Both the position numbers and the translations under genes were made by a program. DNA of 64,000 nucleotides from positions 79,300,459 to 79,364,458 of the forward strand of contig JBOZIK010000001.1 of the NCBI GenBank assembly GCA_051453625.1, in the 5' to 3' direction. Every line of letters starts with the position of its first letter. Positions within the stretch are counted from its first letter, which is position 1. The notes beneath the pieces are model-generated. The model was not told the origin of the DNA, ran no database searches, and saw only the letters and a list, made by a program, of their open reading frames with translations. Source of the DNA: Welwitschia mirabilis (Eukaryota > Gnetophyta > Gnetopsida > Welwitschiales). Positions 54,031 to 64,000 of the stretch are shown in pieces.

Positions 54031-56364
54031 CTACTTAATCAAAAATAGAAAAAATCATCATGTAAAAACAAAAAGACATGTTAAAACATTGTATGGATGT
54101 GTAATAATAACCCTTAAAATTGATATAAACTATGAAAACTATTGAAAATATGTCCTACCCCTCATAAAAGTTGCAATGCATCCCAAATTTTTTAAACATG
54201 AGGGAAAATAGAAAAACATGAAAAATTCAAAAACTATATTTTCAGTGGGCCTCACATGAAGTAAAAATAATGCTCAAATAAAAAATCCAATTTGGAAAAG
54301 TTATAGAACATATTGAACTGATCAATTTTCCCTAAAGGATCACTATGTTTCGACCTACAGTACATGAGTGTAAAGGTAGAAATTTGAAAATACCTTATAA
54401 AACATAACAATATTTATAACTCAAAAAATATGTGATGAAATTCAAATATATAAGTCCGAAATCAAAAAGCATGAAAAACTAAGTGATATACGTAAAAACT
54501 ACATGCTGAAAAGCTGAAAATTGGAAGGAAAAATGAAAAACAGGAGGAGAGAGAAACATACCTCATTTTTGTAAATTTACTAAAATCTTACAAATTTGGA
54601 CATAAAATCTAGTAGGGTAAGTTTTAAAATGCTTGTACAAGCCAGAGGGGTTACTATCTCTTGAAGGAATGGGTGAAAATGATGAAAAAATAAGGAAAAA
54701 TAAGAAAAAAGGGTTTAGATTGCAGTTTTATCACACTATCATCTGGTCATGTCATCTAGACAACAGCCCTAGGATGACTCTTAAAAGAAATTAGAGTATC
54801 ATCCACTCAATGTCATTTGGACAACATGGTAAATGATCATGCATGAAAAAGTTTTCAGAAAGAAAAATGTTAGCCAAAAAACTTGGCTTAGATATGATGG
54901 TTTAAGTAGTAGTACTGAATCAAAAAACTCAAAAAGATAGAAAAATTAGATAGAAAACCAAGAAAAACAAAGGAAAGAGGACAAATACACAAGAAAAAAC
55001 AACTATGGCTAAAGAAAATAAACTATCTAGATTAAAACTTGCAAGAGAGAACTAGATGAATGTGCCCAAACGAAAAAGAAAATCATGATAATATAAAAAC
55101 TATAAGCTATAAGGGAACCCATAAAAACTAAGAAATGAAAAGATATTCTTTTTAAGTTTTTAAATGCTTACTAAAAAATGATTTAACATAAAAGAACAAT
55201 GAGGAAACTACTAATTGATTAAGGTCTTATGAAAGAATAAGAAAATGTGTAAATGACTTTGAAATCCTAAACTTAAAAATCAAAGAACCACAAAGTGAAA
55301 ATGGACACAGGGAATAAGAAGAAGATTGTTTACCTATCCTAAGTACTAACCTAGTAAACTTTCAAGGAAAATATCATAACATCACTTAAGTAAATATGCA
55401 TTAAAAAATGTATATACTTCATAAAGTTCACTCAAAAAGGCAGTGGTTATGGCAATAGTCAAAGCTTCAAGTGCATAGAACAATGAATGTTAAAATCAAA
55501 AGTTACTTAGAAATGAACTCAACTACTTTCACTCTATAAACACACTCGAATCTTCAAAAGTAAAATGATCAATTGGGAATACTAAGAGTCTAGGAAATAA
55601 GCAATGCCTTTGATGATACCAGAAACACAACTGATCCTTAGCCTTAAATTTTATTTCTTTTTCCATAATGAGGGGAGTAAAACCACCATCAGAGGAGTAG
55701 GGATCCATGAATCATGGCTAACTGACCCTTAGTGGAGTTCTCATATCTACCAATACTATCAAATGTTCTTTTTGGAAATATTTACCCTGGTGCAGTAGAA
55801 CATCATGGTGATCAGGTATTTTTGTCTAAAGCATAAAATATAATAGCTCATGATCATTATTTATTTCTTTCTCTTTCTCTCTCTCTCTCTTTTTTTAAAA
55901 AAATTTCCACATGATCACATCCTCAAAAAGATAAAAGTAAATAAGTGAGATAAAATACAAAAAAACACTCCCAAATAACCCAAGACCTTAACACCATTAA
56001 AAAAGATACAAGAAACCAAGGCATGTTCCTTCAAATAAAGTCTATAAACATGGAAATGTCTTAAAATTAAGTGAATCCAATCTTACCATTACAAATGCTC
56101 AAGTATAAAACTAATTATAAAAGTAATATACAAGTTAAGATTGAAAGATTATTAAGTAACATCATAATATTAATAAAAAAAGTAGGTTAATAAATAACTT
56201 AGACAATCATAGGGAGGAAGTCATCCTCATCAAGGAGAACCTCCAAAACAAGAACTTCTACAATGTTTAAATCCTTCATATAATTTCAACTATTGTTCAT
56301 TAACCTTTTGAATCTCTCTAGTCTCTAAGTCTAAAATATTAACTGAGCTATTAATACATACTTT
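54031..56364 (-). other. Non-coding spacer of family E between integrase and third ORF
   Basis: No consistent frame. Contains repeated gtcatct-aga-gac motifs (54739-54830) like those in the LTRs and a pyrimidine run at 55869-55898. The surrounding block (55840-55930) is shared with E1 at 12582-12660, and 56217-56330 (just after the integrase stop) with E1 12957-13060, so the spacer is an old part of the element. Confidence 0.6.
55869..55898. repeat. (CT)n and T-run
   Basis: About ten CT units followed by seven T, at the position where E1 has a pure T-rich run (12595-12635). Confidence 0.9.
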
Positions 56365-57546
56365 CTATATAAGGTAAAGACCTAACCATTTAGAAGTCAA
56401 CTTGTTATTCAAAAGATGAACTCTAATATTGTATAACAAGATAAGTTGATTGGGTTTAAACTTTTTATGAAATATCTTTTTATCATGTTTGAATCTTTCT
56501 TGGGCTTTATGGATTAATTGACGATGTATGGTATGAGTTCCTTTTTTATCAAGATGGTCAAATTGGGCTAATCTATAGTTTTCATAAAAATTCATAAGAT
56601 TAAGTTGATAAGATACACATTAAGAATTATAACACACACTAATAGGTAATACACAAACTTTAACATATACAAGTTCATAAGGTTAAAAACTAAGCGAAGT
56701 ACATCAAGTAGTATGGTAAGCCCAAAGTACATCATTAAGTTTAGAAGCCCAAGACTTTTTATTAATAGAGACAAGTTTATATAATATTTTTTTTATTTTT
56801 ATATTGGCATTTTCAGCCTATCCATTAGTTTGAAGATGATAAACACAAGCTACTCTATATTTTATACCAATAGACAAAAGAAGAATGAAATAAGTACCCT
56901 GATCACTAATGATAACTCTAGGAAAATCAAATTTCTAAAAGATATGAGTTCTAAGAAAATAATAAACAATTTTTGCATCATTCAAAAAAGTAGGTATGGC
57001 TTCAATTCATTTAGTCACGTAATCCATAGTCACTAAAATGTAATTCTTATTAGAAGAAGGTGGATGAATAACGCTTATGAAATTAATACCCTAACAATTA
57101 AAAGGCTCACACTCATGAATAGGTCTAAGGGGTATTTCTTGTAAACAAACAAGGCTACCATAATGCTAATGAGGATCACACATTTTAACAAAATCAAAAG
57201 AATCACAAAAAAGAAAAGGCCAATAAAAACCAAAATGGAGGATTTTCATTACTATTTTATGTTCACTAAACTTTCCTTCATAAATATCACTATGATAAAG
57301 ATGAAGGATTTCAGGTATCTCTCAATCAAGCATTACATTTCCTCATGATTTGGTCTTTACACCTCTAGTATAAATGTGGCTCTATCCACTCATAGTTACC
57401 TATCCTATAGAGAAAAGATTTGTGTTGATTGTAGGTCCAACGTTGTAGTGTTTTCATAGTTAGAAGATAGTTAACAATGCCCATATACTAAGGAGGAGGA
57501 TAAGAAGAAGAAATAGTAAAAAGTTGATTATCAGGAAATGAATCAT
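56365..57546 (-). pseudogene. Integrase relic, family E second copy
   Basis: Begins at the gap with DSFPDNQLFTISSSYP (57546-57500; family 'DTFPDEQLFAV') and YMGIVNYLLT, the region before integrase. Zinc-binding remains near 57100-57180 (HECEPFNC). Core: GINFIS near 57085, where GIDFMG is expected, so the first Asp appears as Asn; YILVTMDYVTK; second Asp kept in VIISDQGTYF (56920-56890); Glu kept in YHLQTNG followed by a stop (Gln) and AENAN (56855-56815). After frame changes YELVYVKVC near 56680 and an open stretch from 56595 (MNFYENYRLAQFDHLDKKGT, then KKFKPNQLILLYNIRVHLL and SKWLGLYLI). The 'KVNEQ' tail follows near 56310. Best preserved integrase in the window, yet frameshifted. Confidence 0.8.
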
Positions 57547-57646
57547 NNNNNNNNNNNNNNNNNNNNNNNNNNNNNNNNNNNNNNNNNNNNNNNNNNNNNN
57601 NNNNNNNNNNNNNNNNNNNNNNNNNNNNNNNNNNNNNNNNNNNNNN
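57547..57646. other. 100-N gap of default size
   Basis: Exactly 100 N; flanks not duplicated. The change from family E integrase to polypurine DNA happens across it, so adjacency of the two is not proven. Confidence 0.95.
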
Positions 57647-58560
57647 AGGATTCCACACTAAGGCATGAAATTCTAGAGAGGAAGAGAATAATGGAGAATG
57701 AATAGGGATGTAGAAAAAGGAAAAGATGGAAAAATATAAAGGTAGAAAGAGGGTAAAATAAGAAAGGTACAAAAAAGATGGAGACAAAAGAAAAAAGAAA
57801 GGAGGATTTAAAAATTAAAGAAAGAGGAGGATGAAGAGAAAGGAAAAATACAGAGAAGAGAAAAGAGAAGGAACAAAAAAAAAGAGTAAGTAATAAATAA
57901 GAGGGAACAAAAGGATAGAAGAAAGAAACTAATAAAAAGAGTAAGAGAAAGAGAGAAAACAACATGAGAGAAAAGGAGAGGAAAAAAGATGAGAATAAAG
58001 GAATAGGAGAGGAGAAGAGAGAAAAGAGAAGAGAAAGGAAAGATAAGGATTATAAGAAAGCATCCTATATGATAAGGATACAAATCATTCTTTCATTTGG
58101 TATAGAAGAACATATGCTAGAGGTTTGATCTATCTAACATGTGTACCTAATTCCTACTTCTCTTACAAACTAATTGAAATTACTATAAGGGAGAGGAATC
58201 TTAATTATATGCATAAACCTAGAGATTTCATATTTAAATAAAAGATAAAGCTTTAGAGATTATAGCAGGAGAAGGAGGTTTTAGGGCGTTACTATATTTC
58301 ATGCCCTGGGTGTGGATCTTCCTTGTCTTTCATAACTTGCACGTGGATTCTAATGGATTCCATACATTAGATATAGAATTATGGATTTCTGAGATAATAG
58401 AGAAGTAGGATGAAATACAAGAAGGATAAAAAGAAAGAAAAGGAAAGGAAAAAGGGGGAAAAATAAGAAAGGGAAGTGAAATTGAAGAGTAAGATAAAGG
58501 TTGAGAAGTGAGGGATCCCCAAGAATCGAGGATCATGTTAGAGTATAATGATAGCTATTA
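57647..58560. repeat. Polypurine-rich region with two related purine tracts
   Basis: About 57675-58050 is almost all A and G on the plus strand (few isolated pyrimidines), and 58385-58515 is a second, shorter purine tract. Each is preceded by a similar lead-in (aggattccacactaaggcat at 57647 and a 'ggattccatacattagat' block at 58357) and the second is followed by 'gagggatccccaagaatcg'. Between them is a phrase ending 'ttagggcgttac' near 58285, reminiscent of gypsy LTR ends. Probably internal or LTR-adjacent DNA of an unidentified retroelement duplicated in part. Minus-strand open frames here (Ser/Phe/Leu-rich) are compositional artefacts. Confidence 0.6.
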
Positions 58561-59338
58561 CCAAAATTATTTTCTTATATAATTTAGTTGACTTAATCAT
58601 AGATAATAAAAATGAAACTAAAAAACATCCATAAGGATTAATGTCAGAGGAACTTTTAGAAGTAAATCTCTTTTGTTCCATCATTATGGTTTGGAGAAAA
58701 AATAAAAAATAGGATGATGAAGATTAAAAAGATTAATATGTCTTTAATAAATCTAAAATAAGGAAATAAAACTAATATTAAATATTTGGCACTTCATAAA
58801 AATGCTAAAATTCAAAGTAAGAATATCAAGAAACTTAGCTTCACAGTCATAAACCTAACTAGAATTATGAAAGAAAGGAGGGAATGGAAGTAAAAAATTA
58901 TAGATCTAAAAGAAAACATGTTTAAAAAAAGAAAAAAAAATTAGTAATATAAAATAAGAAACTAAATATCTAAAGAAGAGGATAAGGAAATAGAAATAAT
59001 TGTGTATTATTATGTTATAACTCTATATAAGGATTTTAATGTAAATTATGAAGTCCAAAAGCATTTTTTCAAAAGTATTTTTAGTGAAACATATGTTTTT
59101 TCATGTCATATACTATTATTATATTTTTTATGTAATTTAGTAAATTATATTATTGATGGCATAACTTACACTTCAAAAGGAGTCAATTCTGAAAATAATG
59201 TAATTGCATTTAGACTTAATATAAGATAATTCAACTAATGAATGTTATACACTTGAGAGAATAAGTTAATATACTAATCAAGCACATGATTTAGAAAGAG
59301 TAATAATCATAGTTTATAGTAAAAAACTCTTTTTATCA
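58561..59338. other. AT-rich stretch, nothing recognised
   Basis: No coding-like frame; the 75-codon open stretch at 59002-59229 has no family resemblance and no codon signal distinguishable from AT-rich background. Confidence 0.5.
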
Positions 59339-60337
59339 TATTATACTTTATTATGCAAAAAGGAAATAACAATGCAATTATGTAATGATGGAATGCAAAA
59401 TGCATAAGAAACAATGAATGCAAGCCTATGATAATCAAGTTCTAAGTTGTTTTCATCAAAACTCAGCCCTTATGACTCATATTCAATTAAAATTAATCTA
59501 TTAAAAGCATTAATCAAACAAAACACAAGTCATAAGAGATATAAGAAGAAGTTTATAAAAAGGATATATTTATTTAATTTCCAAATATCTTACAAAATAC
59601 CCCAGTAGGATAGTAACTTCTCAATGATAGATGCATAGCCTAGTATCAAGAATTATCTCTTCTAATGCTAAAAGGAATCATTGACACATTTGAATGCACT
59701 TGTCACCATTTCTCTAATGTTAAAATATGATGAAATGAGGCCCATAGGGGGTTTTATAGTTGTTCTAAGGTCATTACGGTTTTAGAAGGTCGATATAAGT
59801 GGAGAAGGATTATTAGGTGAAAACTAGACTATAATTTACTTAATTAAGAAGAAGTTATTAATTTGTCATGTTCAATGTTATTATGGAGCTGGCCATGAGC
59901 ATGACATATCTTCATATCCAATCACAGACTATCACATGATGATATTATTAAAATTCAAATTTCAAAACTGAAGTATTATGGTTGTGTCATGTGAATGATA
60001 GTAGGCACAACATTAATCCTAATTACCACATTAGATCCATGTTAACAATGCCATGTTAGCAGCTACATTTCCTTTTGAAGTGGTATCATGGCTAGCATCA
60101 TGGGGACGACGTACAAGATGATAGCTAATTTCTTGAGTTCTTTGCCTTCAACTTTAGTCCAAATTTATCATAGTTAAGATTCATACTATTATGAGCTAAA
60201 ATAGAGTGTTTAAGCTCATAATTAAGTTATTCTATTACTTTATAATAGAGTTCCTAAAAATATTTGAATTAAGCTCCTATCCCCTATAAAACATCACCAA
60301 GTACACTATCAAAACATGATAAATTGGTATTGCAACA
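59339..60337 (-). repeat. 3' LTR, family E third copy
   Basis: Left end 'tattatactttattatgcaa' is a diverged form of 'tgttgcagtgcatatttatgcaa'; right end 'ggtattgcaaca' equals the E1 end 'ggcattgcaaca' except for one transition. 999 bp. Middle part has 'ttatgactcatattcaattaaaattaatc'-like wording shared with the other LTRs. Confidence 0.7.
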
Positions 60338-60644
60338 TAGCCCTCCATCTAGTAGATTGTCAGTCCCTTAATAAATAAATCAAAAGACAACTTTTGCGAT
60401 CCAATTCAACTAGGGAAATAAGGTCTTAAAATATATCATAATAAAACCATTAAGAAAAATACATATCAAAGCATACTAGCAATTAAGATAAAAAGTCATT
60501 ACAAAAGTGAGTAATTAATTTCATATAAGTATTTAACTACTAGTTTTTGAACAATATGCATAAATACAACAAGATGAAAGAGTCACAAATATAGAATGTA
60601 GGATGAAACTATAAAAAATATCATGGATCTCAGTGTGGAGAGGA

Positions 60645-61880
60645 TCAAAACTCAATTTTCATATCACAGTCTCTCTTGCCACCTGACTCCATAGGTGGCT
60701 CAATGATAGGCTCCACTATATTTGGGAAGTAATGACAGACATGCTGATGTAGACTAGATATAGTGGCATCAAGATGAATATGAATCATCTTAGGAATACC
60801 CACTAAAGTATTCTACTATACATCTATTAACCTTTTCCAAATATCTTTGCCCTACTTCTCTATAGCTCAAATATGTGCATCCTGCTGATAAAAGTATGTG
60901 GTATAATAATCACATAAGTTAGTAATCTAAGAAGATACCCTATATTTCATAACTTTCAATACTATAGTACACTACTTAAGTGTAATACCTTCACCTACCT
61001 GAGGTTATCTAGGAGGAGGTAAAGGTGGCTAAGATAAAGGATCCTCACTAAATCCAGTGATGGCATACCTAGAATCATAATACCAAGACTCCTGAAGTAT
61101 ATATCATCTACTAAAACATGAACTAAATGAGGAGTGTCTACTAGAATAGGGATCTTAAACTGTATGAATAAGGCACTCAAGAAATAAAGATATGCAATGG
61201 TGTAGAAATGGTACTTGGTGCTTATCCATCTAAGTTGGCACCAAATAAAAGTAGACAGGTCCATCCTCTCTTCCTAGTCAATGAGGAACAAAATCTGAAG
61301 GTGGGTAATCATAGCATGTGAATCATATTATACTGGAGCTATGTTATAGATAATAGATAAATAAAGGATGTAGTAGTAAGAAGGTAAATAGGTCATAGCT
61401 ATCCCTCATTAATCATCCCTTGCATAGTGTGATAACTTCAGCAAGATCACATAAGTCCATCTATCTAACTTAGCTCTATTAAGATCCATCATTTTTTGAT
61501 CTCTGAGAAGTCTTGTCACTACTATAATATGTTGTGACATAATATAAATATAGTGGCCCTTCACTCTAGCTCTAATCTACTCATAATGTGAGCCATCATC
61601 CTTAGTAGATGTAATAACCTCAAAGGTCTAATAAAACTAGATGATCTTAATCTTAAAGTAGGAGCCATGAGCATGTAATAACCAATCATGAATACCAAGT
61701 TCTTCTAATGCATGATTTAGATTAGGATTGAGTTTCTATATGTAGTCTTTAAAATGCATCCCCCTCTAATAGATTGTGGAGGTAAGGCTATGCCTTCATT
61801 CTTACAAGAGTGCCTCACATTCTTATTATTTTACTACCTAAGCAATATCAGAGCATGTATGGGTTTGAGAGGATGATGTT
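60645..61880 (-). pseudogene. Third ORF of family E, third copy
   Basis: Homologue of 52717-54030. From the N-terminus: LNPNLNHALEELGIHDWLLH, AHGSYFKIKII (61690-61640; other copy VHGSYYMSKMKKF), TFEVITSTKDDGSHYE, ARVKGHYIYIM, RDQKMMDLNRAKLDRWTYVI and LLKLSHYARDD (to about 61415). Then an 89-codon open stretch from 61264 with MDLSTFIWCQLRW and FLSALFIQFKIPILVD. C-terminal block VGIPKMIHIHLDATISSLHQ (60810-60750) ends IEF at TGA 60645-60647. The pattern resembles the domain found in many plant retroelement-linked proteins ('putative plant transposon protein'), but this is a by-eye match. The seven-residue repeat of the other copy is not seen here. Role unknown; stops at Gln codons throughout. 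Confidence 0.65.
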
Positions 61881-61907
61881 CTTGTAGCACTACATTAAGA
61901 AATGCAT

Positions 61908-61908
<1 letters not shown>

Positions 61909-61938
<30 letters not shown>
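61909..61938. repeat. (AT)n microsatellite
   Basis: AT run with GT interruptions at the junction between the family E third copy and the copia LTR. Confidence 0.95.
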
Positions 61939-61940
<2 letters not shown>

Positions 61941-61957
61941 GCCATATAGAAAGAAAA

Positions 61958-63478
61958 TGTTGATAGGATCGAGAACCCTAGANNNNAGGTGAATAGGTTC
62001 TTTTAAAAAGATGCAATACAATATTCTAAATGGATCCAATCTTTAAAAAAACTTGCATATAATAATTAACTAATCCAAAATGTGCATGAAATAGGAAAAT
62101 AATAGAAGTAAACAAATAATTACTAAAAGCAAAAAAAATCAAATGGATGCATGCTGGATTTATAACAGTTCGGAAACCCCTTGCTCCACTCTCAATGATT
62201 AGCTTATTCCCAAGCTAGATCTCGGATCTCTATTACTCCACTAGGTATTCCAGGTTCACCTGTAACCTTTACAAATGAACCTTTCCAAGCTTAACCTCAA
62301 CCTTTAAATAGACTTTTTAAGGCTTAGTCTCAATATTTGAATGGAATTTTCAAGGCTTACTCTCAACTTTTCATAAAGCAAAGTAGTGATGAAATGATGC
62401 CAACAGAGCACAGATATTACTTATTCTTGATTTAGTATATTTGAGGGAGCTTTTCTCCTATACATGTAAAACAAATAAAGAACTAGATCTGATCTTGAAT
62501 GTAGAGATAATATTAATGGTAGATCTTCTTCAGTCAGAAGTATAGATGCCAAGATACAACAGTGAAAGTCACAAGGTTATAGTGCTTGATTCTTTAGATC
62601 CAATAGATTCACTTAATTAAAAATTATTTTAAAAAGATTCTTTAGTAATCTATGTCTTAGATATTTATATTAGAAGGCTTTTATGGTTTATTACATTCAA
62701 AATACTCTTCCAATGGCTATAAACAGCTAGAAAATGGCTACCCAAAATGATTGGAAAATTTTACTTCTATTTTGTTCGGTTGACCTCTCAAATGTCTGAT
62801 CGACCCCATCTAGTGCTGTGACTTACACAGGTCATCCAAGTGAGAATTTTAATTGTCCCAATTTCTTATGGCTCCATGTTTAGTCGACCTCATCTAGGTC
62901 TAGTCAACCCCAATCCAATCTCCCACTACATGATCTAGTCACCTGCTCCTCCTGATAAAATATTTTCTAGTTTTTAGAATCCACTCCAGTCGATCCCTTG
63001 AGGTGTTTGGTCGATCCCAGGATGATCGGCTCAGGCGTATTAGCTGTATAGTGCTTAGGTCTGGCCAACTCTATCATAGGTCTGATCGATCCCTTGATAA
63101 TCAGTTTAGAAGTACTATTTCTTGGTTCACAGATCTGGTCGTCCTAATCATAGATCCAGTCGATCCTTTGTCATTTAGTCTAAGGATACTGTTTATCAGG
63201 TCCTCAAATTCAGTTGACTCCATAAAGGTCTGATCGACCCATTGCCATTCGATTTAGGGACACTGGTCTTCAAGGTTATAGGTCTAGTCAACCCCATCAA
63301 AAATCCAGTTGACCCCTCAAAAGGGTAAAAGAACTGATACATTTCTAGTGCTTAGAAGTTGATGGTTTTAGTTTCATTTTTCGACCTGCAAGTAATTAAC
63401 ATCTTCTACATAAGATACATAAAATTTATTATACAAAAAGTGTTATTTTAATATTAATTGATTAAACATAATCTAACA
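61958..63478 (-). mobile_element. Copia-type 3' LTR, GTCGACC-rich (Sirevirus-like)
   Basis: Bounded by TGTTGATAGG on the left and ATCTAACA on the right (inverted TGTT/AACA), with a polypurine tract directly to the right on the minus strand, so this is the 3' LTR of a minus-oriented copia element whose body continues beyond the window. Length 1521 bp including a 4-N gap (61983-61986). It contains about a dozen GGTCGACC/TGATCGACCC-like motifs between 62770 and 63320, far less AT-rich than the rest, and a block starting 'cagttcggaaaccccttgct' (62168) typical of this LTR class. The window start (1-182 and 467-1572) holds decayed relatives. Open frames inside (e.g. 63003-63233) derive from the motif repeats. 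Confidence 0.75.
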
Positions 63479-63500
63479 ATCTCCCCCTTTGACATTGATG
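63479..63500 (-). other. Copia polypurine tract
   Basis: On the minus strand 'catcaatgtcaaagggggag' followed by 'at' and the LTR start TGTTAG. The AAAGGGGGAGAT form is characteristic of plant copia elements, where it follows the end of the pol frame. Confidence 0.8.
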
Positions 63501-64000
63501 GAAAACAATTCTTAGTTGTGAAAAATTAGAACTTTAAAAAAGTTTACCTTTACAAAATGCCTATTGTAAAGTAATACTTATTTTAAAACAAGTTAAGACA
63601 TTTTAAACAATCAAATTTTGTGCTTTAAATGGAATAATTTAATATGCATATTTGAAAGTTTAAAGGCACAACTTTATAATAAGCATAATGTGATCATGTC
63701 ACTCATTTAACATTTTAGTCAAATGTTATATATAAAAATTTATTTCTAATGTTAGAAAACTTTAAACTTTTCAAGTTACATAAATATGATACCAACCAAA
63801 AAACATGTTAAGCATATATGATTTGGAAAATCACAAATAGATTTGGGATACTAATTGAAACACGATTTTATGCAAAATAGATAAGTGCATTTCATTAAAC
63901 ATAAGCAAACATTACAAAGTAAAAATGCGAATAGTATAAACTAGAAGTATTTATCAAGAGCATACATCTAAAATCATATGAAAAATATTCAACAAATAAA
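63501..64000 (-). mobile_element. Start of copia internal region (3' untranslated part)
   Basis: AT-rich sequence right of the polypurine tract, continuing beyond the window. No pol motif (RT, RNase H) is seen in the 500 bp available, which is consistent with a long non-coding region between pol and the 3' LTR. Confidence 0.45.

Larger units (their letters stand above)
51086..57546 (-). mobile_element. Athila-like family E, second copy (3' half)
   Basis: Minus-strand order from the right: integrase (57546-56365), non-coding spacer (56364-54031), third ORF (54030-52717), polypurine-type boundary (52148-52165) and 3' LTR (51086-52147). RT, protease, gag and 5' LTR are missing; the sequence breaks at a 100-N gap (57547) whose true size is unknown, so the break could be an assembly join. 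Same family as E1 by LTR ends, boundary block, spacer and integrase tail. Confidence 0.8.
59339..61890 (-). mobile_element. Athila-like family E, third copy (3' end only)
   Basis: 3' LTR (59339-60337), polypurine-type boundary (60338 onwards, 'tagccctccatctagtag') and third ORF (60645-61880), all minus oriented. pol, gag and the 5' LTR are absent: an AT microsatellite and a copia LTR follow at 61909-61958. No PBS-like sequence lies left of the LTR, confirming that this is a 3' LTR and not the 5' LTR of the copy at 51086-57546. Confidence 0.7.

Noticed and set aside
57488-58083. Long Ser/Phe/Leu-rich open frames on the minus strand
   Set aside because: They are produced by the polypurine tract on the plus strand and in part by N; there is no domain and no codon signal.
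59339-60337. Treating this LTR as the 5' LTR of the family E copy at 51086-57546
   Set aside because: No PBS complement lies left of it; the polypurine-type boundary and a third ORF lie on its right, so it is the 3' LTR of a separate copy.
63003-63233. 76-codon Arg/Ser-rich frame in the copia LTR
   Set aside because: Lies in the GTCGACC motif cluster of an LTR and changes with each motif; no conserved partner in the other LTR copies.

Overview
The window looks like a gene-poor, retrotransposon-derived stretch of a flowering-plant nuclear chromosome. It is very AT-rich and has few CG dinucleotides. Almost everything recognisable is a decayed LTR retrotransposon typical of plants: Ty3/gypsy with an Athila/Tat-type primer site, a chromovirus, and copia with a GGGGGAG polypurine tract and a GTCGACC-rich LTR. 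tRNA-derived SINE-like copies and simple repeats fill some of the rest. I see no intact protein gene, rRNA, tRNA gene, CRISPR array or bacterial-type operon. The host species cannot be named from this sequence; slow-turnover monocots such as palms would fit, but that is only an impression.

Layout. 1-1572: two copia LTR pieces facing each other, then a gap. 2111-5750 (+): pol of Ty3/gypsy 'family B' (extra RNase H, RT, RNase H, integrase), followed by an antisense coding relic at 6100-6845. 8958-16853 (-): a two-LTR Athila-like element ('family E', E1) with PBS, gag-like ORF and integrase tail but no RT. 16854-25190: mostly unassigned AT-rich DNA with a tandem duplication, a minisatellite and two SINE-like copies. 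25190-26501: unidentified coding-like relic. 26502-32320 (+): Ty3/gypsy 'family A' copy A1. 34302-38958 (-): copia-like element with a small chromovirus (36022-38087) nested inside it. 40120-42732 (+): a longer unidentified coding-like relic. 42733-48023 (+): family A copy A2. 48024-50650 (-): second family B copy. 51086-57546 (-): second family E copy (3' LTR, third ORF, integrase). 57647-58560: polypurine tracts. 59339-61890 (-): third family E copy (3' LTR and third ORF). 61958-64000 (-): copia LTR, polypurine tract and the start of its internal region.

Nothing here is likely to be functional. Nearly all in-frame stops in the relic ORFs sit where CAA, CAG, CGA or TGG codons would be expected, and the E1 primer site differs from its expected sequence only at CpG positions. 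Both fit loss of methylated cytosine over a long time. The most interesting material is (i) the third ORF shared by two family E copies, with a seven-residue repeat in one; (ii) the unidentified relic ORF at 40.1-42.7 kb; (iii) the antisense ORF behind family B pol; (iv) the 2.07-kb chromovirus that kept gag and chromodomain between two 394-bp LTRs; and (v) assembly problems at several gaps.
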